A DNA stretch of 64,000 bases from JAXDMU01 sp963762435. Its GTDB lineage: Bacteria > Pseudomonadota > Alphaproteobacteria > ATCC43930 > CGMCC-115725. Positions 7,923 to 17,619 of this stretch are shown piece after piece (the stretch's first letter is position 1; each line of letters begins with the position of its first letter). The translations under genes and the position numbers were made by a program. Below the pieces are notes generated by a model. The model had not been told where the DNA came from. It saw nothing but the letters and a program-made list of their open reading frames with translations, and did no database searches. The stretch covers positions 124,001-188,000 of the forward strand of contig CAVXLN010000008.1 in the NCBI GenBank assembly GCA_963762435.1. Reading direction: 5' to 3'.

Positions 7923-9626
7923 TCAGCTTTTGGGCTTCGGTACCAGGAAATCGAAATCGCAGCCTTCATCGGCCTCGAGCACGGTGCGGTGAAAGAGGCC
8001 GGCATAGCCGCGCTCGGCCCCAGGCGGTGGCGGCGGCGCGCGGAAGAGCGCGTGCCGGCGTCCGAGCTCTTCCGCGTCGATCAGCAGCTCGATGCGGCGC
8101 GCCGGCACGTCGAGCCGGATGCGGTCGCCGGTCCGCACCAGCGCCAGCGGGCCGCCGGACGCGGCCTCCGGCGTCACATGCAGTACGATCGTACCGAAGG
8201 CCGTGCCGCTCATGCGGGCATCCGAGATCCGCACCATGTCCTTGACGCCGGTACGCGCAAGCTTCTTCGGGATCGGCAGATAGCCCGCCTCCGGCATGCC
8301 GGGCGCCCCTTTCGGGCCGGCATTCTGCAGCACCAGGATGTCGTCGGCGGTGACGTCGAGCGTTTCGTCATCGATCCGGCGCGCCAGATCCTCGAGGCTA
8401 TGGAAGACGATGGCACGCCCTTCATGCTTGAGGAGCGCCGGCGAGGCGGCCGACTGCTTGATGATGGCCCCGCGCGGCGCCAGATTGCCGCGCAGCACGG
8501 CCATGGCGCCCATCGGCTTCAAGGGCGCAGCACGGCTGCGGATCACGGTCTGGCCGCGCACCTCCTCGGCCCTGTCGATGAGCTCGCCCAGCGGTGGCCC
8601 GGCCACGGTGGGCGCCGTGCGGTCGATCAGATCGCCCAGCTCCTTCAAAAGCTTGGGCATGCCGCCGGCCCAATGGAAATGCTCCATGTAATGGTCGCCC
8701 GACGGCTTCAGGTCGATCAGCACCGGCACCTGGCGGCCGAGCTCGTCGAATTTATCGAGATCGACCGGGATGCCGAGCCGGCCGGCCACGGCCGTCAGAT
8801 GGATGAGCCCGTTGGTCGAGCCGCCGATCGCCTGGATCACGGTGAGCGCGTTCTTGAACGCGGCAGGCGTCATGATCTCGCTCGGCTTCGGGCCGCCTTG
8901 CGCGAGGGCCGCGGCGCGCGTGCCGGTCGCCTCGGCGATGCGGAGCCGGTCGGCATGGGTCGCCGGGATCGTGCCGGACAGCGGCAGCGCCATGCCCAAC
9001 GCTTCGGTGGCACACGCCATCGTGCTGGCCGTGCCCATGACCATGCAGGTGCCGGCCGACGGCGCCAGCCGCTCGCTGACGATGTCGATCTCGGCTTCAT
9101 CGATCTCGCCGGCGCGGAAGCGGGCCCAGAGCCGCCGGCAATCGGTGCAGGCGCCCAGCACCTCGCCCTGATGATGGCCGACGATCATCGGCCCGACCGG
9201 CAGCACGATCGCTGGAATATCGGCGCTGGCCGCCGCCATCAGCTGCGCCGGGATCGTCTTGTCGCAGCCGCCGATCAGCACCACCGCATCCATCGGCTGG
9301 GCGCGGATCATCTCCTCCGTATCCATCGCCATCAGGTTCCGGAGAAACATGCTGGTCGGATAGGCGAAGGATTCGTGGATCGAGACGGTCGGGAATTCCA
9401 TGGGCAAGGCGCCCGCCAGCATCACGCCGCGCTTCACCGCCTCGATCAGCTTCGGCACATTGCCGTGGCAGGCATTGTAATCGCTGAAGGTATTGGTGAT
9501 GCCAACGATCGGGCGGCCGAGCGCGTCGTCCGAATAGCCCATCGCCTTGATGAAGACCTTGCGCAGAAAGAGCGAGAAGGCCTCGTCGCCATAGCTCGTC
9601 AGGCCTTTGCGCATGCCGGTCGTCAC
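7923..9626 (-). CDS. IlvD/Edd-family dehydratase (sugar-acid dehydratase-like)
   Basis: This 567-residue iron-sulfur dehydratase has its cluster cysteines in NACHGN, GGCDKTIP and AGTCMVMGTAST. The overall family dehydrates 2,3-dihydroxy acids or aldonic acids (IlvD, Edd, arabonate and xylonate dehydratases). The DapA-like partner downstream favours a pentonate or hexonate substrate over branched-chain amino acid synthesis, but this is inferred from context. The GTG at 9626 is chosen because AGGAG lies nine bases upstream; ATG at 9614 is the alternative. The two genes and the peptide transporter form one minus-strand unit. Confidence 0.88.
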   Translation of the reverse strand: MTTGMRKGLTSYGDEAFSLFLRKVFIKAMGYSDDALGRPIVGITNTFSDYNACHGNVPKLIEAVKRGVMLAGALPMEFPTVSIHESFAYPTSMFLRNLMAMDTEEMIRAQPMDAVVLIGGCDKTIPAQLMAAASADIPAIVLPVGPMIVGHHQGEVLGACTDCRRLWARFRAGEIDEAEIDIVSERLAPSAGTCMVMGTASTMACATEALGMALPLSGTIPATHADRLRIAEATGTRAAALAQGGPKPSEIMTPAAFKNALTVIQAIGGSTNGLIHLTAVAGRLGIPVDLDKFDELGRQVPVLIDLKPSGDHYMEHFHWAGGMPKLLKELGDLIDRTAPTVAGPPLGELIDRAEEVRGQTVIRSRAAPLKPMGAMAVLRGNLAPRGAIIKQSAASPALLKHEGRAIVFHSLEDLARRIDDETLDVTADDILVLQNAGPKGAPGMPEAGYLPIPKKLARTGVKDMVRISDARMSGTAFGTIVLHVTPEAASGGPLALVRTGDRIRLDVPARRIELLIDAEELGRRHALFRAPPPPPGAERGYAGLFHRTVLEADEGCDFDFLVPKPKS

Positions 9627-9719
9627 GGGCGGTCACTCCTGGAAAGAGGGACTGCCATTTGATGCGAAGTGCTGAAGCTTGTCGAGCGCACGGCGCCGCA
9701 TGGTCGCCGCGCATAAGAA

Positions 9720-9750
9720 GCGTGCCGGCCCCGCGGGAAGACCGGCACGC
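9720..9750 (-). terminator. Second hairpin between cold-shock gene and dehydratase
   Basis: A 9-bp stem (GCGTGCCGG 9720-9728 with CCGGCACGC 9742-9750) lies about 27 bases beyond the first terminator hairpin on the minus strand. It may back up termination of the cold-shock transcript, or fold in the leader of the dehydratase mRNA. Confidence 0.5.
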
Positions 9751-9776
9751 GTATCGTCAAAAAGCGCAGACCGAAA

Positions 9777-9807
9777 GCATCGCCCGCCGGCGAAGGGCGG
9801 GCGATGC
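9777..9807 (-). terminator. Intrinsic terminator of the cold-shock gene
   Basis: An 11-bp perfect stem (GCATCGCCCGC 9777-9787 with its complement 9797-9807) and a 9-base loop start 16 bases after the cold-shock stop codon. On the minus strand it is followed by TTTCGG and then CTTTTTG a little further on. Confidence 0.75.
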
Positions 9808-9823
9808 CACGATCTCGTCAGGT

Positions 9824-10495
9824 TCAGCCGGTAACTTCGACCCCGACCGCCTCGCGCCCCTTCATGCCCTCGACCACGCGCAGCGTGACCGCCTGGCCAT
9901 CCTGCAGGCCGGCAATCCGGGCGCGCTCCAGCACGGAAGCATGGATGAACACATCCTTGCCGCCATCCTGCACCGCCACGAAGCCGAAGCCCTTGGTCGG
10001 GTTGTACCATTTCACCGTGCCGGTCATCTCGACCGCGGAGGCGAGCTGGTCCTCGCGCAGACGCGGGCCACCGCTGCCGCCGCCACCGCCACCGCCGCCG
10101 CCCATCGGACGGCTCGGCCGCGGCGCCTCGGCGACAGCCGTGCTGGCGTCGACCTCGATCACCTGCGTCACCTGCGCGCCCTTTTGGCCTTGCCCCTTCT
10201 GAACCAGGAGCGTAGTGCCCGGCGCCACGGGACCATGACCGGAGGATTCGAGCACGGCGATATGCAGGAAAGCGTCACCCGACCCGTCCTTCAGCTCGAC
10301 GAAGCCGAAGCCCTTCTCGGGATTGAACCACTTCACCACTGCACTGACGGCAGGGCCTGTCGACATGATCGGCATGCGGCTTGCCGGCCGTTCGCCGAAG
10401 GATGGCGATCTGGGGGCCGCGCTGTCCGGACGCGACCACTGATCATCATCGAATCCGCGACGCCTCGGCTCGCGGAAATCCTTTCCTCTACCCAC
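9824..10495 (-). CDS. Protein with two cold-shock domains
   Basis: This 223-residue cytoplasmic nucleic-acid-binding protein has two OB-fold cold-shock domains. The first (about residues 50-115) has VVKWFNPEKGFGFVEL and DAFLHIAVL; the second (about 156-222) has TVKWYNPTKGFGFVAVQ and DVFIHASVL. These are RNP1/RNP2-type motifs. The domains are joined by a linker with nine consecutive glycines; a basic, disordered N-terminus precedes them. Duplicated CSD proteins are typical of alphaproteobacteria and act as RNA chaperones. GTG start with CAGGAGA upstream. The 268 bases upstream hold its leader and promoter; I see no further gene there. Confidence 0.92.
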   Translation of the reverse strand: MGRGKDFREPRRRGFDDDQWSRPDSAAPRSPSFGERPASRMPIMSTGPAVSAVVKWFNPEKGFGFVELKDGSGDAFLHIAVLESSGHGPVAPGTTLLVQKGQGQKGAQVTQVIEVDASTAVAEAPRPSRPMGGGGGGGGGSGGPRLREDQLASAVEMTGTVKWYNPTKGFGFVAVQDGGKDVFIHASVLERARIAGLQDGQAVTLRVVEGMKGREAVGVEVTG

Positions 10496-10702
10496 GGTTT
10501 GATTTTCTCCTGAGATACAGCCCCGCGTCTCGCCGCCGAAGCCCGATAAGTTACTTACGCTAACACGAAATCCCCCGCCCCGGCGAGTCGATACCCGAGC
10601 CCCAACGTCGTTTTACTTCATTGAATTGCTTTTGAGGTTTGGCGAGACCGGCGGGCCGCCCCGATTGCCCCGTACGCCCAAGCGACCCCGGCGGACATGG
10701 CA

Positions 10703-10731
10703 AGAGCCGAGCCGTCGCGGCTCGGCGCTCT
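10703..10731 (-). terminator. Terminator of the rpsU operon
   Basis: A strong hairpin, CCGAGCC 10707-10713 with GGCTCGG 10719-10725, is extended by AGAG and CTCT arms. It lies about 33 bases downstream of the last gene of the minus-strand rpsU operon. No long T-run follows. Confidence 0.6.
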
Positions 10732-10763
10732 ATTCCAGGCCTACGGGGTCCGCTTCGATGCGA

Positions 10764-11024
10764 TCAGTAGCGCCGCGTCCGCGGCGGACGCGAGGCAGCA
10801 CTATCGTCATCGGCTTCCGTCGCTGCAGCCTCGGCCTCACGCGCCCGCTGCGCCGCAAAGGCGTGCAGCTCCTCCTGGAGCTGGGCCACGCGGGCCTCGA
10901 GCCCTTGGCGCATTTCCGGCGACAGGCGCGCATTGGAGAGCAGCGCCCGGCATTCGGCGATGGTGCGGCGGGTATATTCGGGACCGGTCGGACGCTTGGG
11001 GAATTTCGAGAGAGGTTCGCGCAT
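10764..11024 (-). CDS. Small charged protein downstream of rpsU, function unknown
   Basis: This 86-residue soluble protein begins MREPLSKFPKRPTGPEYTRRT, has a predicted coiled-coil or long-helix centre (CRALLSNARLSPEMRQGLEARVAQLQEELH is alpha-helical in composition) and ends with a disordered Ala/Glu then Arg-rich tail. AAAGGACGAGAC before the ATG is a good ribosome-binding site. It follows rpsU by 30 bases and precedes a hairpin, so it is probably co-transcribed with ribosomal protein S21. I do not recognise the family; a role tied to translation would be guesswork. Confidence 0.7.
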   Translation of the reverse strand: MREPLSKFPKRPTGPEYTRRTIAECRALLSNARLSPEMRQGLEARVAQLQEELHAFAAQRAREAEAAATEADDDSAASRPPRTRRY

Positions 11025-11054
11025 GTCTCGTCCTTTCAGTCGTCCGGTCCAGGC

Positions 11055-11258
11055 CTAATAGCCTTCGCGCTCGAGGCGCTTGCGCATTGCCTTGCGATGG
11101 CGACGGGCCGTTTCCGCGGCTTCCCGCGTCCGACGCTCCGACGGCTTCTCATAGGAACGCCGCCGCTTCATCTCGCGGAAAATCCCTTCGCGCTGCATTT
11201 TCTTTTTGAGGACGCGCAGCGCCTGGCCGACATCATTGTCCCGAACGAGTACCTGCAT
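11055..11258 (-). CDS. rpsU: 30S ribosomal protein S21
   Basis: This 67-residue protein starts MQVLVRDNDVGQALRVLKKK and continues MQREGIFREMKRRRSYEKPS, the conserved S21 core, with a basic C-terminal helix (HRKAMRKRLEREGY). S21 joins the 30S subunit near the anti-Shine-Dalgarno region of 16S rRNA. GGGAG stands eight bases before the ATG. The next gene is a small charged protein 30 bases downstream. Confidence 0.97.
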   Translation of the reverse strand: MQVLVRDNDVGQALRVLKKKMQREGIFREMKRRRSYEKPSERRTREAAETARRHRKAMRKRLEREGY

Positions 11259-11613
11259 TAGAGCTCCCAATTGTCCAAGGCCGGTTGGCCTGCGGCGCCG
11301 ATCGCCTGGCCCGGTAGCCAAGAGGTCGAATACGGTCGGGGACGGACAAAGCAAGCCGCTCGCGCATCCCCGACCGGCCGCGAACCATGCTCCTATCACA
11401 CCGAAGCGACCGCGTCGAGAGGCGGATCGCATCCAAAACCACGCGCCGTGGCGCGCGCGAGCCTCAGATCCGGCAGTCTATTTTCGCATTGCCGCCCTAC
11501 GGGATGCGACGTTTATAAGCATTGTCTATCGTCTGCAATGTATCCCATTTATGGGCGACGCATACTTTCGGCCGCACCCGGCGTTTGAGAACGGGCAGCG
11601 GCGACGGAGGAAG
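11259..11613. other. Intergenic region between rpsU and the RND operon
   Basis: These 355 bases separate two divergent operons. The right part is distinctly AT-richer (about 11,500-11,560) and contains the inverted pair CATTG/CAATG (in GCATTGTCTATCGTCTGCAATG), a plausible promoter/operator for the RND operon, perhaps read by the MarR protein of that operon. The left part, rich in GGCC, should hold the rpsU promoter. I see no credible gene in it. Confidence 0.4.
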
Positions 11614-12729
11614 ATGGCAATGCGGTTGCGTTCGCTTGGTGGGCCGATCGGGCTCGGTCTCTCCATCGTTTTTTCCACCGGCGCCTGGGCGCAAGGTGCG
11701 CCGATCCCGGTCACCGCCGGCAAGGCCGAGGCCAAGGACGTGCCGGTCTATGTCTCCGGCATCGGCACGGTTCAAGCCTATAACAGCGTCGCCATCAAGT
11801 CGCGCACCGACGGCCAGATCACCCAGGTGCTGTTCACCGAAGGCCAGGAGGTGAAGGCCGGCGACAAGCTGTTCCAGATCGATCCGCGTCCCTATCAGGC
11901 GGCCCTCGATCAGGCGACGGCCGCCAAGGAGCGCGATCAGGGCCAGCTCGCCGGCGCCCAGGCCGACCTCGACCGCTTTTCCAAGCTGATGTCGACCGGT
12001 TTCCAGACCCGGCAGAGCTATGACGACCAGAAGGCGCTGGTCGCCCAGCTGCAAGGCGCCATCAAGGTCGATCAGGGCCAGATCGACGCCGCCAAGCTCA
12101 ATCTCGACTATACCGACATCCGGGCGCCGATCGACGGCCGCACCGGCGCCAGGCTGGTCGATATCGGCAATTATATCCAGGCGAGCCAGGCCACCAGCCT
12201 GGTCTCGATCACGCAGCTGAAGCCGATCTTTGTCAGCTTCACGCTGCCCCAGGACACGCTCGACGAGATCCGGCAGGGCCAGGCGGCAGCACCCCTCGAA
12301 GTGGTGGCGCTGGGGAGCGACCTGACCACCCAGCTGTCCCATGGGCATCTGACGCTGATCGACAATCAGATCGATCCCGCAACCGGCACGATCCATCTGA
12401 AGGCCAGCTTCGACAATGGCGACGAACGGCTGTGGCCCGGCGAGTTCGTCAATGCCCGGCTGGTTCTGTCGACGCGCAAGAATGCCGTGACGGTGGCGGC
12501 GCAGACGGTGATGCAGGGCGCGCAGGGCCCCTATGTCTTCATCATCAAGCCGGACGAGACGGTCGAGCGGCGGGACGTCCAGGTCGCGGCGACCCAGGAC
12601 AATATCGCCGTCATCGCCAAGGGCCTCGCCGCCGGCGACGATGTCGTGGTCGAGGGCCAGTATCGCCTGACCGACGGCTCCAAGATCCGCGTCGACACGC
12701 CGAAGCAGGCGGCGGAGGCCGGTCGGTAG
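11614..12729 (+). CDS. RND efflux periplasmic adaptor (membrane fusion protein)
   Basis: This 371-residue HlyD/AcrA-family adaptor has a signal peptide (AMRLRSLGGPIGLGLSIVFS then AWAQ), a first barrel-sandwich strand pair (VQAYNSVAIKSRTDGQI), an alpha-helical hairpin (about residues 100-165) and the returning lipoyl half (LDYTDIRAPIDGRTG). The beta-barrel and membrane-proximal domains complete it. It bridges the RND pump to an outer-membrane channel; no channel gene is adjacent. GGAGG lies five bases before the ATG. Sequence style resembles the MdtA group, which pairs with MdtB/MuxB-type pumps such as the next gene. Confidence 0.93.
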   Translation: MAMRLRSLGGPIGLGLSIVFSTGAWAQGAPIPVTAGKAEAKDVPVYVSGIGTVQAYNSVAIKSRTDGQITQVLFTEGQEVKAGDKLFQIDPRPYQAALDQATAAKERDQGQLAGAQADLDRFSKLMSTGFQTRQSYDDQKALVAQLQGAIKVDQGQIDAAKLNLDYTDIRAPIDGRTGARLVDIGNYIQASQATSLVSITQLKPIFVSFTLPQDTLDEIRQGQAAAPLEVVALGSDLTTQLSHGHLTLIDNQIDPATGTIHLKASFDNGDERLWPGEFVNARLVLSTRKNAVTVAAQTVMQGAQGPYVFIIKPDETVERRDVQVAATQDNIAVIAKGLAAGDDVVVEGQYRLTDGSKIRVDTPKQAAEAGR

Positions 12730-12732
12730 ATC

Positions 12733-15700
12733 ATGAATATCTCGGAAACCTTCATCCGGCGCCCGATCGCCACCTCGCTTCTGATGCTGGGCATCCTCGT
12801 CTTCGGGGGTGCCATCTACAATCTGCTGCCGATCTCGGCGCTGCCGAACGTCGATTTTCCGACCATCAACGTGACCGCACAGCTGCCGGGCGCCAGCCCG
12901 GACACGATGGCGTCGTCGGTCGCAACCCCGCTCGAGCAGCAATTCGCGGCCATTCCGGGCTTGTCCTAGATGAGCTCGACCAGCGGCTTGGGCTCGACCA
13001 GCATCACGCTGCAGTTCGATCTCAACCGCAATATCGACGGTGCCGCCGAGGATGTGCAGACCGCGATCAACGCCGCCGGCGGCCTGTTGCCGAAGGATCT
13101 GCCCAACCCGCCGACTTACAAGAAGACCAATCCGGCCGACCGCGCCGTGCTGATCTATGCGGTCTATTCCGACGAGATGCCGATCTACCGGGTCGACGAC
13201 TACGCCTTCACGGTGCTGGCGCAGAAGCTGTCTTCCGTGGCCGGCGTGTCGCAGGTCATCGTCGCCGGCCAGCAGACCTATGCGGCCCACGTTCAGCTCA
13301 ATCCGGGGGCCCTCGCGTCCCGCGGCATCGGCTTCGAGGATGTCCGTAGCGCGCTCAACGTGGCGACGCTCGACGAGCCCAAGGGCAATCTCGAAAACAG
13401 CCATCAGAGCCTGACGCTCGACACCAACGACCAGCTGTTCGACGCCAAATCCTTCGGCAATGTGATCGTGGCTTATCGCAATGGTGCCCCGGTCAAGCTC
13501 AAGGATGTCGGCCAGGTCATCGACGGTTCGCTCTTGCCGCGCACCAGCGCCTGGTTCAATGGCAAGCAGGCCGAGCTGCTGCTGATCCAGAAACAGGCCG
13601 GCGCCAACACGATCGAGATGGTCGACAAGATCAAGTCGATGGTGCCGCATCTCAGGGAAAGCATCCCGCAGGCGGTGAAGATCGATCTGGTCAGCGACCG
13701 CTCGGGCACGATCCGATCCTCGGTCAATGACGTGGAGTTCACGCTGCTGCTGACGATCGGCCTCGTCGTGCTGGTGATCTTCCTGTTCCTGCGCAATGTC
13801 TGGGCGACGATCATCCCCAGCGTGACCGTGCCGCTGTCGATCGTGGCGACCTTCGGCATCATGTACATGCTGAACTACAGCCTCGATAATCTGTCGCTGA
13901 TGGGTCTGACCATCGCGGTGGGTTTCGTGGTCGACGACGCGATCGTGATGATCGAGAACATCGTCCGCTATCTCGAGGAAGGCGATAAGCCGTTCGAGGC
14001 CGCGCTCAAAGGCTCGGGCCAGATCGGCTTCACGATCATCTCGATCACCTTCTCGCTGGTCGCCGTCTTCATCCCGCTGCTCTTCATGGGCGGCATCGTC
14101 GGCCGCCTCTTCCGCGAGTTCGCCGTGACGGTGACGGCGGCGGTGATGGTGTCGGGCTTCATCTCGCTGACGCTGACGCCTGTCATGTGCTCGCTCTTCC
14201 TCAAGCGCGAGAGCGACCAGCCCAAGGGAAGGCTGAACCGGGCCGCGGAATCCTTCTTCGAGTGGATGATCCGCGGCTATGACCGCGGCTTGCACTTCGT
14301 GTTCCGCCATCAGTTCCTGACACTGATGTCGACGCTGGTGCTGATCGGCGCCACCGCCTACCTCTACATCGTGATCCCGAAGGGCTTCTTCCCCGAGCAG
14401 GATACGGGCTTCATCTTCGGCCAGGCCGAGGCGCGGCAGGACATCTCCTTCGCCGGCATGGCCGATCTCGAGAAGAAATTCATCCAGATCGCCCTCTCCG
14501 ATCCGGATGTGGCCGCTGTCGTGGGATTTGCCGGCGCCACCGGCGGCAATCCCAGCGAGAACACGGCGCGCACCTTCATGCAGCTGAAGCCGTTCGAGGA
14601 GCGTAGTGCCTCCGCCCAGCAGATCATCCAGCGGCTGCGGCCGAAGATGGCCCAGGTGCCGGGCGCCTTCTTCTTCATGCAGGCCGGCCAGGACATCAAT
14701 ATCGGCGGGCGGCTGACCAAGACCGAATACCAGTACACGATCACCGACACGGATTCCGGCGAGCTCAACCATTGGGCGCCGATCCTGCTCGACGGCATGC
14801 AGAAGCTGCACGAGCTGCAGGACGTGACCTCCGACCAGCAGGTGGCGGCCCCCCATATCGCCATCGATATCGATCGCGACGCCGCATATCGCCTGGGCTT
14901 GTCGCTCGGCCTCATCGACGAGACGCTCTATGACGCGTTCGGCCAGCGCCAGATCACGACGATCTATACTTCGACCAGCCAGTACAAAGTCATACTGGAG
15001 GTCCAGCCGCAGTTCCAGGAAACCCCCGACGCGCTCCAGCACATCTACGTTCCGGGGCCGGGTGGCGCGCAGGTGCCGCTCAGCACGGTGGCTAAATACT
15101 CGACCAAGATCGAGCCGCTGACGGTCAACCACCAGGGCCAGTTCCCGGCCGTCACCGTATCATTCAATTTGCGGCCCGGCTTCGCGCTCGGCCAGGCGGT
15201 CGAGGCGATCAACGGCCTTAAGAACCAGCTGCACATTCCGGGCACGATCGACGGCGCCTTCCAGGGGACCGCCCAAGCCTTCCAATCCTCGCTGTCCTCG
15301 ACGCCGATCCTGGTCGCTGCCGCCATCCTGGTCGTCTATATCGTGCTGGGCATGCTCTATGAGAGCTACATCCACCCGATCACGATCCTGTCGGCCCTGC
15401 CGTCCGCCGGCGTCGGCGCGCTCGTCATGCTCATGCTGTTCCACTACGACCTCAGCGTGATAGCACTGGTCGGCATCATCCTGCTCATCGGCATCGTCAA
15501 GAAGAACGCGATCATGATGATCGACTTCGCGCTCGAGGCCGAACGGCATGAGGGCAAGGGACCGCTCGAGGCGATTCACGAGGCCTGCCTGCTGCGCTTC
15601 CGCCCGATCATGATGACGACTTTCGCCGCCCTCTTCGGCGGCCTGCCGATCGCGATCGGCCAGGGTGCCGGCTCCGAGCTCAGGCGGCCGCTCGGCATTG

Positions 15701-15882
15701 CGATCGTCGGCGGCTTGCTGGTCAGCCAGATACTGACGCTCTACACCACGCCGGTGATATATCTCTACCTCGACCGGGTCAGCGGGTGGCTCGGCAGCCG
15801 CCGCCGTCAGCGGACCGAGGTCACGGCCCCGCATGGTGCTGAGCCGGCGACAGGACAATCGCGCTCGCCGGCCGGCGACTAG
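12733..15882 (+). pseudogene. RND multidrug efflux pump (MdtB/MuxB-like) with an in-frame TAG
   Basis: The frame encodes a full-length 1049-residue inner-membrane pump but is interrupted by TAG at 12967-12969, after 78 codons. The flanking residues read FAAIPGLS-stop-MSSTSGLGSTSITLQF. In intact relatives this position is Gln or Glu, so a single CAG-to-TAG (or GAG-to-TAG) change explains it. The rest is normal: VGFVVDDAIVMIENIVRYLE in TM4 (proton-relay Asp pair), repeated porter domains, and GIVKKNAIMMIDFALEAE in TM10. An ATG follows the stop at once, but restarting there would lose TM1. It may be a true null allele, a suppressed amber codon or a sequence error. It is co-transcribed with the adaptor and marR. 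Confidence 0.85.
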
Positions 15883-15885
15883 CGA

Positions 15886-16452
15886 ATGACGGTCGTGGCC
15901 GGAACTCCGTACACGGCACCGGCCGGCGATCCCGTCGGGGATCCGCCGGACGCTGATATCGGGTGCGAGAAACCGGGCCAGCCGGTGCCGGCCTCGCTGC
16001 CGGTCCGCCGGACGCTGGGCTTCCTCTTGCAGGATACGTCGCGGCTGGTCCGCCGGCGCTATATCCAGCTGGCCAAGCTGGACGCGCTGCCGGTGAACCG
16101 GTCGGAAGCGTCGGTCCTGCTCCAGGTCGATCATCAGCAGGGCATCAATCAGGCGACGCTCGCGGCGGCCCTCGATATCGAGCCGATCTCGCTCGTCCGT
16201 CTGCTCGACCGCCTGGCGGTGCGAGGGCTCATCGAGCGGCGGCGGCAGGCGGGCGACCGGCGCGTCTGGACCATCTGGCTGACGCCGGCGGCGCAGCCGA
16301 TGCTGGAGCGGATCCGCGCGGTCACACAGAAGGTGCGAGACGAGGCTTTCTCGAGCTTCTCCGAGGCGGACCGGGCGAAGCTCATCGATGAGCTGGTCGA
16401 GCTGCGCGGCAATCTGCTGCGTCCCGCCCCCGCGGGCGGAGCCGGGGAATGA
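15886..16452 (+). CDS. MarR-family transcriptional regulator
   Basis: This 188-residue winged-helix regulator starts three bases after the pump stop codon. The recognition region reads INQATLAAALDIEPISLVRLLDRL, and the wing has ERRRQAGDRRVWTIWLT, both characteristic of MarR. It probably represses the efflux operon and releases DNA on binding phenolic or drug ligands, as known for the family. The first 40 residues are Pro/Gly-rich and not part of the domain, so a later start is possible. Confidence 0.88.
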   Translation: MTVVAGTPYTAPAGDPVGDPPDADIGCEKPGQPVPASLPVRRTLGFLLQDTSRLVRRRYIQLAKLDALPVNRSEASVLLQVDHQQGINQATLAAALDIEPISLVRLLDRLAVRGLIERRRQAGDRRVWTIWLTPAAQPMLERIRAVTQKVRDEAFSSFSEADRAKLIDELVELRGNLLRPAPAGGAGE

Positions 16453-16643
16453 GGCTCCCCGACGATGACAATGACGAGGATCGCCAGACCAAGAGCCTGG
16501 CCGGCATCGCCTTTCTGCTGGCGCTTCTGCTCGCCGGCCTTTTCCTGGTGCAAAAGCTGAGTGCTACCTCCAAGCTGCAGGACTGCGTGCTTTCGGGCCG
16601 CGCCAATTGCGCGCCGATCGACGTATCGGAGCTGCAGCACTAA
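16449..16643 (+). CDS. Small single-helix membrane protein in the RND operon
   Basis: This 64-residue protein has an acidic N-terminus (RLPDDDNDEDRQTK), one membrane helix (LAGIAFLLALLLAGLFLVQKL) and a short outer part with two cysteines (LQDCVLSGRANCAP) that could form a periplasmic disulfide. Its ATG overlaps the marR stop (ATGA). Its place directly after the pump and regulator suggests an accessory role, but the family is not one I can name. Confidence 0.7.
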   Translation: MRLPDDDNDEDRQTKSLAGIAFLLALLLAGLFLVQKLSATSKLQDCVLSGRANCAPIDVSELQH

Positions 16644-16659
16644 GATTGCGGAGAAGATC

Positions 16660-17613
16660 ATGGCCCTGACCGAGTGGCGGCCGGCGACCGCCTATCCCGA
16701 TCCGGCGATCGAGATTCTCGATCCGAGCTTCGCCAAATACCGGGTGACGCTGTCGGCGGTCGAGCGGCTGGCGACCGGCTTTCGGTGGAGCGAAGGGCCG
16801 GTCTGGTTCGGTGACGGCCGCTATCTGCTCTGGAGCGACATTCCGAACGACCGCATCCTGCGCTGGGACGAGGAGACGGGTGCGGTTTCCGTGTTCCGCA
16901 AGCCCTCCAATAACGCCAACGGCAATACCCGCGACCGCCAGGGAAGGCTGATCACCTGCGAGCATCGCGGACGCCGGGTCGTGCGCACGGAATATGACGG
17001 CGCGCTCACCGTCATCCTCGACCAGTTCGACGGCAAGCGGCTCAACTCGCCCAACGATGTGGTCGTGAAGTCGGACGGCGCCATCTGGTTCACCGACCCC
17101 GAATTCGGCATCTTGGGCTATTACGAAGGCGAGCGGGCCGAGCCCGAGCTGCCGACCAATGTCTACCGGGTCGATCCGCAGACCGGCCGGGCCACAATCG
17201 TCACCGGCGAGATCCCACGGCCGAACGGGCTCTGCTTCTCGCCGGACGAGACGCGGCTTTACGTCGTGGCGTCGGGCGCCATGCCGCACCGCCAGATCCT
17301 GGTCTATGACGTGACCGATGACGGCACCCGCCTCGCCAATGGCCGGGTGTTCGTCGATGCCGGTCCGGGTGGTGCGCCGGACGGGTTCCGCTGCGATGCC
17401 GACGGCAATCTCTGGGCCGGCTGGGGCATGGGGTCGGGGCTCGACGGCGTGATGATCTTCTCGCCGCAAGGCCAGGCGATCGGCCGTATCGCACTGCCCG
17501 AACGCTGCGCCAACCTGTGCTTCGGCGGGCGCTGGCGCAACCGCCTGTTCATGGCGGCGAGCCAGTCCCTCTACGCCGTCTATGTCAATACGACGGGTGC
17601 CGTCGGCGGCTGA
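16660..17613 (+). CDS. SMP-30/gluconolactonase family hydrolase
   Basis: This 317-residue six-bladed beta-propeller lactonase has the metal-binding Glu in WSEGPVWFGDG, Asn in LNSPNDVVVKSDG followed by WFTDPEFGI, Asn in RPNGLCFSPDE, and Asp in APDGFRCDADGNLW. Such enzymes open sugar lactones such as glucono-1,5-lactone in the cytoplasm (no signal peptide here). AGGAGAAGATC-like sequence (GGAGAAG) precedes the ATG. It follows the small membrane protein by 16 bases and may share the efflux operon's transcript by proximity alone. Confidence 0.88.
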   Translation: MALTEWRPATAYPDPAIEILDPSFAKYRVTLSAVERLATGFRWSEGPVWFGDGRYLLWSDIPNDRILRWDEETGAVSVFRKPSNNANGNTRDRQGRLITCEHRGRRVVRTEYDGALTVILDQFDGKRLNSPNDVVVKSDGAIWFTDPEFGILGYYEGERAEPELPTNVYRVDPQTGRATIVTGEIPRPNGLCFSPDETRLYVVASGAMPHRQILVYDVTDDGTRLANGRVFVDAGPGGAPDGFRCDADGNLWAGWGMGSGLDGVMIFSPQGQAIGRIALPERCANLCFGGRWRNRLFMAASQSLYAVYVNTTGAVGG

Positions 17614-17619
17614 GCCTCC

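Noticed and set aside
5951..8245. 764-codon plus-strand frame across the transporter and aldolase genes
   Set aside because: It spans two genes with clear family motifs on the minus strand and has low-complexity shadow composition.
10070..10105. CCG/CCA trinucleotide tract as a possible regulatory repeat
   Set aside because: It simply encodes the nine-glycine linker of the double cold-shock protein.
12967..12972. TAG as a programmed recoding (pyrrolysine-type) codon
   Set aside because: RND pumps are not known to use it, no pyrrolysine genes are in the window, and a simple CAG-to-TAG change or sequence error is enough.
11497..15132. 1211-codon open frame on the minus strand, opposite the RND pump
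   Set aside because: Composition is that of the antisense of a GC-rich gene (His/Arg/Asp-rich, no domain), and the plus strand encodes an unmistakable adaptor and pump.
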